A stretch of 64,000 nt of DNA from an uncultured Eubacteriales bacterium (GCA_902801845.1 CADCJW010000004.1:195936-259935); one strand, 5' to 3'. Shown: positions 34,223 through 44,726, numbered from the stretch's first letter. The notes: a model not told the origin generated them from the letters alone. Program-made: numbers and translations.

Positions 34223-35296
34223 TCACGTTCTCATATAGTATACTCTATACCACTCGCAGAATTTACGCAGCCCTTCTCGAATTCCAACCCGCGGACGGAA
34301 CCCATACTCTTCCTCTAAGGCTCGGCTGTCTGCAAAGGTCACCGGCACGTCACCCGCCTGCATTCCCACCAGCTCTCTATGCCCTTCAAAATCATAATCT
34401 GTGGGAAGCACGCCGGCTCTCACTAATTCTTCCTGCAGCGTTGAAATATAATCTAGCAGGTTCTCCGGTGTTCCGCCCCCGATGTTGTATATGGCATATG
34501 GAGGCACGGGCAACCCATCCTCGCCGCGGAGGCGCCGAGGGGCCCCTTGCATCACCCGTAGAATTCCTTCCACAATGTCATCTATAAAGGTAAAATCCCG
34601 CTTCATATCGCCATAATTGAAAATCTGGATTGTTTCTCCCCGGACCAACTTTTGCGTCGCAGAGAAATAGAACATGTCCGGCCGTCCCGCAGGTCCGTAG
34701 ACCGTAAAGAAGCGAAGACCTGTCGACGGAATATCGTAAAGCTTTGAATACGAATGGGCCAGCAACTCGTTGGATTTCTTTGTTGCTGCATAGAGCGATA
34801 CCGGGTGATCCACAGGATCCTCCGTAGAAAAGGGGACCTTCCTGTTTCCTCCGTACACGGAAGAAGATGACGCATACACCAGATGCTCCACCGGGTAGTG
34901 CCGACAGGCTTCCAGAATGTTGAAAAAGCCGATCAGGTTGGACTCGATATATACGTCCGGATGATCGATGGAGTATCGTACCCCTGCCTGGGCCGCTAAG
35001 TTTACCACTATCGCAGGTCTATATTCAGCGAAAAGCTGATCCACCAAAGCTTTATCTGCGATAGAACCCTGCACAAACAGGTGCCGGGCAGCAGCCGTTT
35101 CAGCCGCCTCGTTTATCAGCCGGAGACGGTATTCCTTCAGGGCCGGATCATAATACTCGTTCATGTTGTCCAGGCTGATGACCAGGCCGGAGGACATTTC
35201 CCGTAAAAGCCGCAGGACCAGATTCGCCCCTATAAATCCCGGGCTGCCGGTCACCAGAACCGTTTTTCCATTCAATTCAACTTTTTCTTTTGCCAT
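34223..35296 (-). CDS. NAD-dependent epimerase, UDP-glucuronate 4-epimerase-like
   Basis: This 357-residue extended short-chain dehydrogenase has the nucleotide motif VTGSPGFIGANLVLRLL (TGSPGFIG where TGxAGFIG is usual). The sugar-positioning SSSSVYGGNRKVPF and the catalytic Tyr-x3-Lys in YAATKKSNELLAHSY follow. The DNMNEYYDPALKEYRL segment is typical of CapI-type UDP-glucuronate epimerases. It follows the UDP-sugar dehydrogenase gene by two bases, with GGAGG inside that gene's end. Together they would make UDP-glucuronate and then UDP-galacturonate for the polysaccharide. It is the last gene of the operon. Confidence 0.85.
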   Translation of the reverse strand: MAKEKVELNGKTVLVTGSPGFIGANLVLRLLREMSSGLVISLDNMNEYYDPALKEYRLRLINEAAETAAARHLFVQGSIADKALVDQLFAEYRPAIVVNLAAQAGVRYSIDHPDVYIESNLIGFFNILEACRHYPVEHLVYASSSSVYGGNRKVPFSTEDPVDHPVSLYAATKKSNELLAHSYSKLYDIPSTGLRFFTVYGPAGRPDMFYFSATQKLVRGETIQIFNYGDMKRDFTFIDDIVEGILRVMQGAPRRLRGEDGLPVPPYAIYNIGGGTPENLLDYISTLQEELVRAGVLPTDYDFEGHRELVGMQAGDVPVTFADSRALEEEYGFRPRVGIREGLRKFCEWYRVYYMRT

Positions 35297-35298
35297 GG

Positions 35299-36792
35299 TT
35301 AATCCCTCCTGAACAAATCGCGGGTATACACCTTGTCCTGCACATCATCTAAAACCGGATCATACCGATTGGCGACGATGCACCCGCACATCTTTTTGAA
35401 CCTCTCCAGATTATTGACGACCCGCGACCCGAAGAATGTACTGCCATCTTCCAGGGTCGGCTCATAGATGACCACGGTGGCCCCTTTAGCCTTGATCCGC
35501 TTCATCACGCCCTGGATGGCGCTCTGCCGGAAATTGTCGCTATTGCTCTTCATCGTCAGGCGATACACCCCCACCACGGTCTCCTTCTGCCGCACTTCCT
35601 GATCATTGCTGAAAGAGGCCGAAGCCGTATAGGTCCCGGCGATCTCCAACACCTGATCCGCGATAAAATCCTTCCGGGTACGGTTGCTTTCTACAATTGC
35701 ATGGATCAAATTCTGGGGAACGTCACGATAATTCGCCAACAGCTGCTTGGTGTCCTTGGGCAGGCAATATCCGCCATAGCCAAAAGATGGATTGTTATAG
35801 TAATCTCCCACCCGAGGATCCAGGCAAACGCCTTTGATGATCGGTGCGGTCTCGAGATGCTTCACTTCCGCGTAAGTATCCAGCTCATTGAAATAGGATA
35901 CCCGCAGCGCCAGATACGTATTCACAAACAGCTTCGTCGCCTCTGCCTCAGTGGGCTGCATGAACAACACGGGAATGCCGATCTTCACAGCGCCTTGCTG
36001 CAGCATTGCGGCAAAGGTTTCAGCGTTATCTCTGTTCTTCTCGTCCGCTCCAACGATAATCCGGCTGGGATAGAGATTGTCGTAAAGCGCTTTTGATTCC
36101 CGCAGAAACTCAGGGCTGAACAGGATATTGTCCATTCCCAGCCTTTCTCGGGCAGAAACCGTGTATCCCACCGGTACCGTGGATTTGATCACGATGACGG
36201 GCTTTTTCTCCTGCCCAAAGGTCACATCTCGGATCTGTTTCAGCACGCTTTCTACTGCAGAGCAATCAAAGAAATTGGTCTTGGGATCATAATTGGTGGG
36301 GGCGGCCACGACGATATAATCCGCCTGTGCATAGGCTGAAGCTCCGTCCGTTGTGGCACGAAGGGATAAACCACGTTCCTCGTGTTCGGTCAGGAACCTC
36401 TCGATGTAAGCATCCTGGATAGGACTCTCCCACCGGTTAAGCTCCTCAACCTTAGCCTCGGCAATGTCCACCGCGGTCACGTCGTGATGCTGAGAAAGAA
36501 GCACTGCCAAAGACAACCCCACATAGCCCGTTCCGGCGATCGCAACCTGCTTGCGCGGCACCGAAACGACCGCTACGGACTCGTCCCGAATGACTTCATC
36601 CAAAGAGAAGCCAAGCACTTCTGCCAAACACAGCAGCTGATCTACCGAAGGCGTGTACTCTCCCCGTTCCAATCCGGATACCTTGCTGCGGTTGATACCG
36701 GTCTTCACCGCCAGCTCCCTCTGGGAAAGCCCCAAGGCTTTTCTGCGTTCGCTCACCACCTGAGCAAATAGAGATACAGATACCTTTTTCAA
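35299..36792 (-). CDS. UDP-glucose 6-dehydrogenase with N-terminal XRE helix-turn-helix
   Basis: This 497-residue protein joins two domains. Residues about 8-66 form an XRE helix-turn-helix ([20 protein letters not shown] then [20 protein letters not shown]). From about residue 80 a full UDP-sugar dehydrogenase follows, with [14 protein letters not shown] for NAD and catalytic Cys in [16 protein letters not shown]. The TTG start at 36792 is chosen because GGAGGG lies six bases upstream; the longer ATG at 36840 has no such site. The dehydrogenase part oxidises UDP-glucose to UDP-glucuronate. The helix-turn-helix may let the enzyme control its own operon. Confidence 0.83.
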   Translation of the reverse strand: MKKVSVSLFAQVVSERRKALGLSQRELAVKTGINRSKVSGLERGEYTPSVDQLLCLAEVLGFSLDEVIRDESVAVVSVPRKQVAIAGTGYVGLSLAVLLSQHHDVTAVDIAEAKVEELNRWESPIQDAYIERFLTEHEERGLSLRATTDGASAYAQADYIVVAAPTNYDPKTNFFDCSAVESVLKQIRDVTFGQEKKPVIVIKSTVPVGYTVSARERLGMDNILFSPEFLRESKALYDNLYPSRIIVGADEKNRDNAETFAAMLQQGAVKIGIPVLFMQPTEAEATKLFVNTYLALRVSYFNELDTYAEVKHLETAPIIKGVCLDPRVGDYYNNPSFGYGGYCLPKDTKQLLANYRDVPQNLIHAIVESNRTRKDFIADQVLEIAGTYTASASFSNDQEVRQKETVVGVYRLTMKSNSDNFRQSAIQGVMKRIKAKGATVVIYEPTLEDGSTFFGSRVVNNLERFKKMCGCIVANRYDPVLDDVQDKVYTRDLFRRD

Positions 36793-36882
36793 ACGAATCC
36801 CTCCATGTGCGTTGCTCATACTGACAAAAAAAGGAAGCAAGCTATGGGCTGTTCTTCAGCCGCTATCGACAAGGAAATATCG

Positions 36883-38373
36883 TTACATGGCCCCTTTTCG
36901 GTTCAGCACGACCCATACGGTTTTGAATAGAATCTGAATGTCCCGCTTGAGAGACCAGTTTTCGATGTATTCCCGATCCAGGCGAACCACCGTGTCAAAG
37001 TCGCGTATTTCACTGCGTCCGCTGACCTGCCAAAGGCCGGTGATTCCCGGCTTTGTGGACATTCTGGAGCGGTGAAAAGGTTCGTACCGATGCCACTCAT
37101 CCACCGTGGGCGGGCGTGTTCCGACCAGAGACATATCCCCCTTCAGAACATTGAAAAACTGAGGGAACTCGTCAATGGACAAACCTCGGATCCAGCCACC
37201 AACGCCTTTTTTCCATTTTCCGTTGGAAAGCTGCTTTTGGCCGATGATGCGCGGGTCATGCTCCAGCTTGAACATGAGTTGATCTTCCTGCCCGCTTTCC
37301 AAGGCCAGCTGCTTCTTCCGCTCTTCCGCATCCATATACATGCTGCGGAACTTGTACATCTGGAACTTTTTCCCGTTTTCACCGATCCGGGTCTGTGTGA
37401 AAAAGATCGGTCCAGGATCAGACAGCCATATCGCCGCCGCAATGGGAGGCGTAAGAATGATCGTAACCAGCGCGCCTAGCAATCCGCCTGCTATATCCAT
37501 GACCCGCTTTAGGAAAACATCGCGGCCTGTGATGTAGCCCAGGGAAGTCGTGATCGTCAGATGACCACAGATCCATTCCACATTCTTATGTCTGGATTCG
37601 ATCTCATCCAGATTCGTGAGGGATGTGTGGATGGTTATCCCCATGCGCATGAGACTGTTGATCAGATCTACAGGCAGATTGGCTTTGGGCGGCACATCCA
37701 GATACACCTCGTCCACCCAGTTGTTGGTCAGGTACTGCTCGAGCGTATCGGTCGTCGCAACGATAGGGATCGTTTCAAGTTCCGGGTACTCCTCCCACAG
37801 AGAACGGAGTGCCTGCCGTGCCTCCTCTTCGGAAGGGTCGGCACCCATTATTGCAATGCCGATGAACCGGTACGACCCATAATTCGATCGGAGAAGGCGC
37901 GGGATGACTGAGAGGATCTGAGAAGTCTCCAGCGCGATAAGCATGGAATGCCGATTGAGAATGTGGTGTTTTTTCTTCAGAAAGCTTTTGTACGCCTGAC
38001 GCATGATGTAACAGGAAACAATATACAGCGGCACGGCATACAACGCGATCTTCGAAAGCCCGTTATCACTCGTCTGATTCAGCAACTGTAAAACCAGAAG
38101 GATAAGGATCACGCGCCCCGTCTGACCGAGAAGCCGGGTCATCTCATCCCATGGCGAATGATGCAGCACGCTGTGGTAGGTATCCAGGCCGATCATCACG
38201 ACCAGGTTCACAAGGACAGCTTCCAAAACCAGCCGCCAGAAGAAGAGGGAACCCAGTACCCCATCCTTTTTAACCAGCAAAAACCCTGCCAAAAGGCTGA
38301 GAAAAAGGCAAAGATTGTCCAAAAGCATGAAATCAATATGCTGGGACCAGCCGCGTAGTCTTCGTTTATACAT
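36883..38373 (-). CDS. Polyprenyl glycosylphosphotransferase (initiating sugar transferase)
   Basis: This 496-residue membrane enzyme has about four N-terminal helices, a CoA-binding-like central domain and a fifth membrane segment (AGGLLGALVTIILTPPIAAA). The C-terminal catalytic domain has FFTQTRIGENGKKFQMYKFR, GLSIDEFPQFFNVLKGDMSLVGTRPP and KPGITGLWQVSGRS. This is the WbaP/CpsE type that transfers a sugar-1-phosphate from UDP-sugar to undecaprenyl phosphate, the first step of polysaccharide repeat-unit assembly. Confidence 0.92.
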   Translation of the reverse strand: MYKRRLRGWSQHIDFMLLDNLCLFLSLLAGFLLVKKDGVLGSLFFWRLVLEAVLVNLVVMIGLDTYHSVLHHSPWDEMTRLLGQTGRVILILLVLQLLNQTSDNGLSKIALYAVPLYIVSCYIMRQAYKSFLKKKHHILNRHSMLIALETSQILSVIPRLLRSNYGSYRFIGIAIMGADPSEEEARQALRSLWEEYPELETIPIVATTDTLEQYLTNNWVDEVYLDVPPKANLPVDLINSLMRMGITIHTSLTNLDEIESRHKNVEWICGHLTITTSLGYITGRDVFLKRVMDIAGGLLGALVTIILTPPIAAAIWLSDPGPIFFTQTRIGENGKKFQMYKFRSMYMDAEERKKQLALESGQEDQLMFKLEHDPRIIGQKQLSNGKWKKGVGGWIRGLSIDEFPQFFNVLKGDMSLVGTRPPTVDEWHRYEPFHRSRMSTKPGITGLWQVSGRSEIRDFDTVVRLDREYIENWSLKRDIQILFKTVWVVLNRKGAM

Positions 38374-38432
38374 CTTCTACCTGCCCTCCATTGTCTGGAC
38401 ATTTCTGAACGCGATCATGATTTCAAAAGCCG

Positions 38433-39467
38433 TCATGGCTGTTTCGCTTGTTTTTCTTGCTGTCTGACCCTGACCGCACAAAGAAGCATGGCCGGCAGAT
38501 ACAAGTGCATCTTAAGCAGGAGCATAACGGCTCCCACCTTTGGGGGCAAACCTTTCACAGTCACAAATGAAAGCATATCCGATTTACGAAGCCCTTCCTT
38601 CAGATGCCGTGCGGCTTCCCGCAAAGAGGGATCCGTCTCAGCGCGCCACTTTCCTGTACGGATGATCAGCATGGCGGCATATTCGTTGAGCTGACGGTCT
38701 ACAGCCGGTCCGTTTCCACCCATATGCTCCCGCATATATATGATTAAATAGCGAAAGCTCTTTGTCAATAGGTTCTCCCTGCTCTTTGCGCGAATGGAAT
38801 CCTCGTTGGTTTTATTGTACATATACAGACGTTCGTTGCATATATACACGTTTCGGCAGTGCAGAAGGCATTCATAGGTCATGGGCACATCGGTGAAAAC
38901 ACGGATCCTTTCCTCCCGTGTATAGTGTTCCAGCAGCAGTTCCCGCCTGAACGCCTTGTCCCAGGTATGCGCCTGAATGACGCCGACCTGAAGTCCTTTC
39001 CTCGTATCCGTAAGGAGAAAGGGGATGATCTCCTTCTCCAGCCTTGTCCTGTCGTAAAACCCTTCAGGTACATTGTTGAGGGTCGCTTCCAGATGATCCT
39101 CATATACGCTGCTTGCCGCGAACAGCACCATATCCAAAGACACTGGAGACCGCGACACCGTTTCATGGATAAATTGCAGCATGTTTTCAAGCGCCCAGTC
39201 ATCCCCGTCCACGATGCAGACGTAGTCCCCTTTTGCGGCGAGTATCCCCACGTTTCGGGCAGAGATCAACCCGCCGTTGGGTTTGTGTATCACCCGCACA
39301 CGGGGATCCAGGCGTGCGTATTCATCACAAATCTGCGGGCATCCGTCCGGCGATCCGTCATCGATCAGGAGCAGTTCAAAATCCGTATAGGTCTGAGAAA
39401 GGATGCTGTCCACGCAGTGCCGCAGATATTTTTCCACCTTGTACACAGGCACGATTACGCTGATCAT
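38433..39467 (-). CDS. Family 2 glycosyltransferase
   Basis: This 344-residue protein has the GT-A fold. ISVIVPVYKVEKYLRHCVDS and LLLIDDGSPDGCPQI are at the N-terminus, and the metal/UDP-binding DxD lies in YVCIVDGDDWALENML near residue 90. A single hydrophobic C-terminal segment may associate with the membrane. It adds one sugar to the lipid-linked repeat unit; donor and acceptor cannot be read from sequence. Confidence 0.9.
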   Translation of the reverse strand: MISVIVPVYKVEKYLRHCVDSILSQTYTDFELLLIDDGSPDGCPQICDEYARLDPRVRVIHKPNGGLISARNVGILAAKGDYVCIVDGDDWALENMLQFIHETVSRSPVSLDMVLFAASSVYEDHLEATLNNVPEGFYDRTRLEKEIIPFLLTDTRKGLQVGVIQAHTWDKAFRRELLLEHYTREERIRVFTDVPMTYECLLHCRNVYICNERLYMYNKTNEDSIRAKSRENLLTKSFRYLIIYMREHMGGNGPAVDRQLNEYAAMLIIRTGKWRAETDPSLREAARHLKEGLRKSDMLSFVTVKGLPPKVGAVMLLLKMHLYLPAMLLCAVRVRQQEKQAKQP

Positions 39468-39541
39468 TTTGTTTCACCTTTCCTTGATGCTTTATTCAGT
39501 CCAAACCGCCGATGATGCTGGGTTCGAAATCCCATACGCTT

Positions 39542-41095
39542 TTATGGCGTCGAATCGATCTTTGTCCCTGATTTGGGCAGGATGCTTCTTTTTATTTGTG
39601 CAAGGCTATCCCTCAATAGGGGGTTGCGTCCGAAGAAAACAAAGTAGCATAGATTCGGCACCGTGAAGCTCATTACGGCATTCAGGATAAGAGATCCCCA
39701 TACATTCAGAGAAAACAGACCGCATACAAACCATGATGCCGCGCAGGAGATCAAAGCGACTGCCGTTAATCCGCAGAAGAGCCGCACAAACCTCCCTCTG
39801 TTCGCGCGGGGAAACACCTCCAGAAACAGATTGCGGAACAGCCATGGAATCTGAACGAGAACGATGGAGACAACGGAGGAAAGGAGCACCCCGTACAATC
39901 CCAGCCATTGTACCGTCGCCAGGTTCAGGCCCAGATTCACCAGCGCCGCGGTTAAAGGCCGCCAACGGTCCATCTTCCAAATGCCCGCCGAGTCTTTAAA
40001 CATATTGAGAAGTTTGTTGGCTCCCATGGAATAGTAATACACAACGAAGCAAAACACAAATCCGATGGCAAGCATATTGTCCTCGCCCATCCAGATTTGC
40101 ATGAATGGCTGGTACAGGCAGAGCAGCATGGAACTGCTCACGCCCAGTAGCCAGCAGAACAAAAGACTTATCTTTTCAAGATCCCGGTAATTCGAGTCCT
40201 TGCTTTCCATAACCAGCTTGTTGCCTACGCCTGCCATACAGGCGTTGAGGATTATGACCAGCATCATGCGTAGCGCAGTGATAATGAAATAGTAATTCTG
40301 ATAGAGCGCTAAAGCGCTCAACCCCATGAAGGCAGAAATCACCAGCGTATCTGCGGAATCGAAAACCGTAGCGGACAGCTTCGACGTGAACAGGTCCCGC
40401 ACCCTGCGGAAGATATCCCGTGTTTTTTCCTTCGGCAGCTTCCCGACCGGCACGTACTGGGGATACATCTTCGAAGCGCATACCGCGGTCAGAACGTTTG
40501 TGACGATCTGGCACAGCAGTTGGACGGCCAGAAACAGATAGTAATTCCGAGTAAAGACAAGGATCAGGATCTTCAGGATGTATTCCGTCAATCGCACGGC
40601 AATGCTGACTTTGCTGATCATGTCCCGCCGCTGATGCGCCTGCAGCAGACTTCCCTTGTATGCGAACAGCCAATACGTCAGCACCGTGTTGCCGAGGTTC
40701 ATTAGATACAGGACATACAGATTCATCCCTGCGGGCAGATCGTCCCTGATGAGGATGTGCAGAACGGGTATTATAAGCAGTCCGACCGCCGCAATCGCAA
40801 GGCCGATGATCCTGTATAACGTCCGGTACAGCCGCAGCAAGGCGCAGATTGCGGGGGTGTCGTCCTCTGCGATCGGCTTGTACATACTGAACACCATCGC
40901 ACTGCCCACACCGAGCTCCGCCAGGTTCAAAAACATCAGGAGCGACTTGAACAAGCCGTTCAGGCCCAGATACTGCGTTCCCAGATAATGTAGCATTACG
41001 GAACGAATGACGAAAGGAAACAGCATATTGACCGTTTCCTGTATTCCGCCGAACACAATGTTTCTTGCTGCGTTTTTAGTTCGTTCAAGCTTCAT
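39542..41095 (-). CDS. Polysaccharide flippase (Wzx-like)
   Basis: This 517-residue protein has about 12-14 membrane helices with short loops, as in the MOP/PST exporter superfamily. It begins MKLERTKNAARNIVFGGIQE, and the first helix pair includes NMLFPFVIRSVMLHYLG, typical of O-unit and teichoic-type flippases. It should move the undecaprenyl-linked repeat unit across the membrane. It lies between a family 4 and a family 2 glycosyltransferase gene. Confidence 0.88.
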   Translation of the reverse strand: MKLERTKNAARNIVFGGIQETVNMLFPFVIRSVMLHYLGTQYLGLNGLFKSLLMFLNLAELGVGSAMVFSMYKPIAEDDTPAICALLRLYRTLYRIIGLAIAAVGLLIIPVLHILIRDDLPAGMNLYVLYLMNLGNTVLTYWLFAYKGSLLQAHQRRDMISKVSIAVRLTEYILKILILVFTRNYYLFLAVQLLCQIVTNVLTAVCASKMYPQYVPVGKLPKEKTRDIFRRVRDLFTSKLSATVFDSADTLVISAFMGLSALALYQNYYFIITALRMMLVIILNACMAGVGNKLVMESKDSNYRDLEKISLLFCWLLGVSSSMLLCLYQPFMQIWMGEDNMLAIGFVFCFVVYYYSMGANKLLNMFKDSAGIWKMDRWRPLTAALVNLGLNLATVQWLGLYGVLLSSVVSIVLVQIPWLFRNLFLEVFPRANRGRFVRLFCGLTAVALISCAASWFVCGLFSLNVWGSLILNAVMSFTVPNLCYFVFFGRNPLLRDSLAQIKRSILPKSGTKIDSTP

Positions 41096-41141
41096 GCCGC
41101 TTACCAGGCTCCTTTTGGGTCAGGGACTACAGAAACAACGT

Positions 41142-42308
41142 TCAATCCGTCTTTACTGTTTCGATTCGGCACTCCAAAAGCGTGCGGTACAGTTCGTGCG
41201 TCTTGGCAGTGATATCCTGCCAGGTGTATTTTGAGGAGACCGTCTTACGAGCTTCAATGCGAAGCTCCTCCGCCCTTTCAGGATGATCGCACAGATCCTG
41301 CAGTGCTTCCCGCAAAGCTCCCGCGCTCCCGCGAGGAAAAGTAATGCCGCAGCCGTTCATGACATCCGCGCACTCACCGATGTCAGAAGTCACACAGCAG
41401 CATCCGTAGTTCATAGCTTCCAGAAGCGTCAATGGCATCCCTTCCAGATCGCTCGGCAATACATACAAGTATGCATTGCTGTACAGCTCTTCCAGGACAA
41501 GCCCCTGCTGGAAACCGGCAAAGATGATGGAAGGATTGTCCTCTGCCATTTCCTGCAGGCTCTTCACGTAGTCGTCTGTGTCCGATGTGCGGCCGACTAT
41601 CACCAGCTTTTTATCCGTCGACAGCTTCTGATAGGCTTCAATGAGATAATGAATGCCCTTCTCCGGCACCAGCCGGCCCAGGAACAGGATATAGTCCCTC
41701 GAGGAAAGCCCGAAAAGCTTCGTGATCTCAGAAGCAGGGCGGATCTCAGCCGGATCGATCCCATTAGGGATCTGCACGGTGTCCCGTCCGTATTTTTCCC
41801 GGAAATACGCCTGCACGCCCCTGGACAGCACAATGATGCTGTGCGCGTAGCGGACAGCCATCTTCTCACCCAGCATGATATAAGCGGAAGCGAACTTTCC
41901 CCATTTCTGCCGCTGATGATCGAGTCCATGGATCGTAACCACCACCTTCTTGCCCAGCAGCCTCGGCAGCCAGCAAATGACGCACGGTCCTTCCGTATGG
42001 AAGTGGACCAGATCAAAGCGACGGAAAGAAGCCATCACCGTCGCAATGATAGATGAAGACATAGCCGCCAGCCCGCGGCGGTCAACGGTCGGCGTCCAGA
42101 CCAGATGGACGCCCCGGTGTTCCCGCGGCAGCGGAGCGCTTTTCCGCATCTTTTTGAATTTCTTATTCGTCCGGTTATAGCAGGTCACGTCATATCCGAT
42201 CTCCGTAAGATGCGGCGCCAGGTTGCTGACGACAACCTCCACGCCTCCTTCACGGGAAGGAATAAACTTGTGCCCGATCATCGCGATCCGTTTCGATGCT
42301 TTCTGCAT
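41142..42308 (-). CDS. Family 4 glycosyltransferase
   Basis: This 388-residue protein has the GT-B fold. An N-terminal acceptor domain (IAMIGHKFIPSREGGVEVVV) is followed by a C-terminal donor domain with LFLGRLVPEKGIHYLIEAYQ and the E-x7-E signature DLEGMPLTLLEAMNYG. The ATG at 42308 is chosen because TGGAG is about seven bases upstream; an ATG 12 bases earlier is possible. It retains the sugar configuration when adding to the repeat unit. The sugar is unknown. Confidence 0.88.
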   Translation of the reverse strand: MQKASKRIAMIGHKFIPSREGGVEVVVSNLAPHLTEIGYDVTCYNRTNKKFKKMRKSAPLPREHRGVHLVWTPTVDRRGLAAMSSSIIATVMASFRRFDLVHFHTEGPCVICWLPRLLGKKVVVTIHGLDHQRQKWGKFASAYIMLGEKMAVRYAHSIIVLSRGVQAYFREKYGRDTVQIPNGIDPAEIRPASEITKLFGLSSRDYILFLGRLVPEKGIHYLIEAYQKLSTDKKLVIVGRTSDTDDYVKSLQEMAEDNPSIIFAGFQQGLVLEELYSNAYLYVLPSDLEGMPLTLLEAMNYGCCCVTSDIGECADVMNGCGITFPRGSAGALREALQDLCDHPERAEELRIEARKTVSSKYTWQDITAKTHELYRTLLECRIETVKTD

Positions 42309-42368
42309 GTTTTTCTCCATCTCTCCTTTACGCAGCAGCATGGCGGCCGATTTTTCCGGCCCCATCCG

Positions 42369-43505
42369 TCAGGGTTGCGGTCTGATCCCGGGATATGCGC
42401 GATCTGCCATCTCCAGATAGATCTCCTGCAGTTTCCGCGCTTCTGTTTGGATGTCATACCCCGCCCGGCGGACGATATCTCTCCCCTGGGCCCGGTCCGG
42501 TTTCAAGCGCCTCACTGCCATTATCTCCCCGGCCCACTCCATGTCCTCTGCCTGGAGGGATATCCTGCGAGCCTCTGTGGAAAGCAACACCTCGTCAGTG
42601 ACCCGGTCGGAGAAAAAGCACGGCAACCCTGCCGCCTGCGCCTCGATACCTACCACGGGAAGCCCTTCAAACAGCGAAGGCAACACGAAGCAGTCCATTG
42701 CCTGATACCATCCGCTGACATCGGCCATCTGTCCCAGGAAGAGTGTTTTGTCCTGGATCCCCATAGCCCGGGCTTTTTCTTTCACGGATTGCTCCAGTTC
42801 CCCTACGCCGATCAGGGCAAGCCGGGCGTCAGGGACGGCCTTTACGATCTCCGCGAATATATCCAAAAGGCGGCTGTGGTTTTTCTGAACGTTGAACCTG
42901 CCCACATGGCCGATCACAAAGCAACCATCAAGATCATGCAGCCGCCTCAGGCGGTCACGCTCTTCCTGCCGGAACGCGAATCTCGACACGTTTATCGCGT
43001 TGCGCAGGATGAATCCGGACTCCCTCCAGCGCTTTTCCCCGTAATAGTATATCCCCGCGTCCCTGCCGCAGCTCCAGTAATCCGTTGCCGCTCCAGGAAG
43101 GAGCTGCTTGCAGATCAGCTTCAGCGGATACTTGTAATCACGGATGATCTGCGTATTATGCGCGTGCGCGATGCGGACCCGGACCCCGGCGTCTTTTGCG
43201 CTTTTCAGGGCGTAATACCCCATAGCTTCGTTATGCGCGTGGACGATCTTTATCTCCGGGTCGGTATGCACCAGATCCGCCACAAACCGCTTGTATTTGG
43301 GAAAGTGCAGGGGGTTGAGACCCGGGCTGACAAAGACCCGCCCGTCCATGCGGCGGATCTCCTCGTCGTATTCTCCGGGAGCGGGTTTATTGGCCAGAAA
43401 ATCGAACTGGACCTGGCTCCTGTCCACCTCCCGGTAGTAATTCATCAGCATGGTCTCGATCCCCGCCCGCGCCATATTGCTGACGGAATGAAGTACACGT
43501 AGCAT
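42369..43505 (-). CDS. Family 4 glycosyltransferase (EpsF/CapM-like)
   Basis: This 378-residue GT-B enzyme begins VLHSVSNMARAGIETMLMNY, the EpsF-like N-terminus. Its donor domain has IGHVGRFNVQKNHSRLLDIF and SLFEGLPVVGIEAQAAGLPC with the E-x7-E pair. It is the second retaining glycosyltransferase in this operon and follows the teichoic-type transferase gene by 36 bases. Confidence 0.9.
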   Translation of the reverse strand: MLRVLHSVSNMARAGIETMLMNYYREVDRSQVQFDFLANKPAPGEYDEEIRRMDGRVFVSPGLNPLHFPKYKRFVADLVHTDPEIKIVHAHNEAMGYYALKSAKDAGVRVRIAHAHNTQIIRDYKYPLKLICKQLLPGAATDYWSCGRDAGIYYYGEKRWRESGFILRNAINVSRFAFRQEERDRLRRLHDLDGCFVIGHVGRFNVQKNHSRLLDIFAEIVKAVPDARLALIGVGELEQSVKEKARAMGIQDKTLFLGQMADVSGWYQAMDCFVLPSLFEGLPVVGIEAQAAGLPCFFSDRVTDEVLLSTEARRISLQAEDMEWAGEIMAVRRLKPDRAQGRDIVRRAGYDIQTEARKLQEIYLEMADRAYPGIRPQP

Positions 43506-43541
43506 CTCCCTGTCCCTCTGGTCCCTGCTTTCTTCCCTCGG

Positions 43542-44726
43542 TCATCTTCCCACAGCCATCTGCCGGAGGATCTGATATGTCCGCTCACAGTTCTGCGCGT
43601 CCCGGACCGGATAAAAAGCATCCAGGCGGTCGCGGTATTCCCGCTGCATCCGAAAACCGTTTTCGGCACATTCATACAAAGCGTTCAGCAGCGCTCCTTC
43701 CGTCATGACGACAGGTCCGAATCCATGCTTCTCATATGAGAAATATCCTTCCTGATAATGGTATTTCCGGAACTCATCCAGGTCGAACTGGTAATAGATC
43801 ACCGGCTTTTCCATGTAGCCTGCATCGAAAAACACGCTGGAATAATCCGTGATCAGCACATTGCAGCGCATCAGGAGGGTCTGGACATCATAGTCCCGCC
43901 AGCTTGCGAGAATGATCCGTTCGGAAGGCGACTTGAACTTGTCGAGCTCTTTCTGCAGCTCTATGTGAGGATAAAAGACTAGTTTGAGATCCCGCTCCTC
44001 AAGGAGGCTGAGCAGGCGCGGATTATCCAGCAGGGATTGGAACTGCCGGTAAAAAGCAGTTTCGAAAAAACGTTCCCCCTGCGGATAATCCGACCCGCGC
44101 CAGGTCGGCATCACAAGAATCTCCCCGGAGGGATCTTTTTCCCGGATCAGGTTGTCGAAACGGCATAGCCCAGTGTATTGAACGACGCCCTCCGGAAAAC
44201 CGAATTCCGAAACCAGGTAATCATATTCCATCTTTCCGCCGCTTGCGAAAAAATCGACCTTCAGGCGCGGATAGCGCATCCACATCATCTCATCCTTGAT
44301 GATGCCGTGCTGCAGAAAGATCTCCCTGCCCCTCGGACGGATCCCGATTTGTCGCAGATGATAATATCCCATCAGATCGGGAGCCCCGGGCTGTACATGG
44401 GTGCTGATCAGGTAATCGGCCGCCAGATACATCAGATAATGCTGTAGCGATCTCCAGTCGACGGTCCTGCCGAGCCGCGCGACCTTCGGGCAGTCTGGAC
44501 TTTCCGGATCGATCACATAGCATACATTGATCTCAGGATGCCGTTCCCGCAGATACCGAAAAAACCAGTATGCGTTATCCCTGGCGTCAAACCCTCGTTC
44601 CGTCACCAGCCAAACATGCCGGTACGCCTCGTTCGTTTTCCGCAGCACGGCAGCAACGGGCCATAGAACGGCAAGAAGAAAGACATTTTTCAGATAAACC
44701 GTCAATCGCTTCAGTTTATACAGCAT
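43542..44726 (-). CDS. CDP-glycerol glycerophosphotransferase-family protein
   Basis: This 394-residue protein belongs to the TagB/TagF family. A short hydrophobic N-terminal segment (VFLLAVLWPVAAVL) may dip into the membrane. LISTHVQPGAPDLMG, FLQHGIIKDEMMWM and the donor-site motif LITDYSSVFFDAGYMEKPV follow. Family members transfer glycerol- or ribitol-phosphate to polymers, so the polysaccharide may carry a polyol phosphate. The ATG at 44726 is preferred (AAGGAC upstream) and overlaps the preceding gene by 11 bases. Confidence 0.85.
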   Translation of the reverse strand: MLYKLKRLTVYLKNVFLLAVLWPVAAVLRKTNEAYRHVWLVTERGFDARDNAYWFFRYLRERHPEINVCYVIDPESPDCPKVARLGRTVDWRSLQHYLMYLAADYLISTHVQPGAPDLMGYYHLRQIGIRPRGREIFLQHGIIKDEMMWMRYPRLKVDFFASGGKMEYDYLVSEFGFPEGVVQYTGLCRFDNLIREKDPSGEILVMPTWRGSDYPQGERFFETAFYRQFQSLLDNPRLLSLLEERDLKLVFYPHIELQKELDKFKSPSERIILASWRDYDVQTLLMRCNVLITDYSSVFFDAGYMEKPVIYYQFDLDEFRKYHYQEGYFSYEKHGFGPVVMTEGALLNALYECAENGFRMQREYRDRLDAFYPVRDAQNCERTYQILRQMAVGR

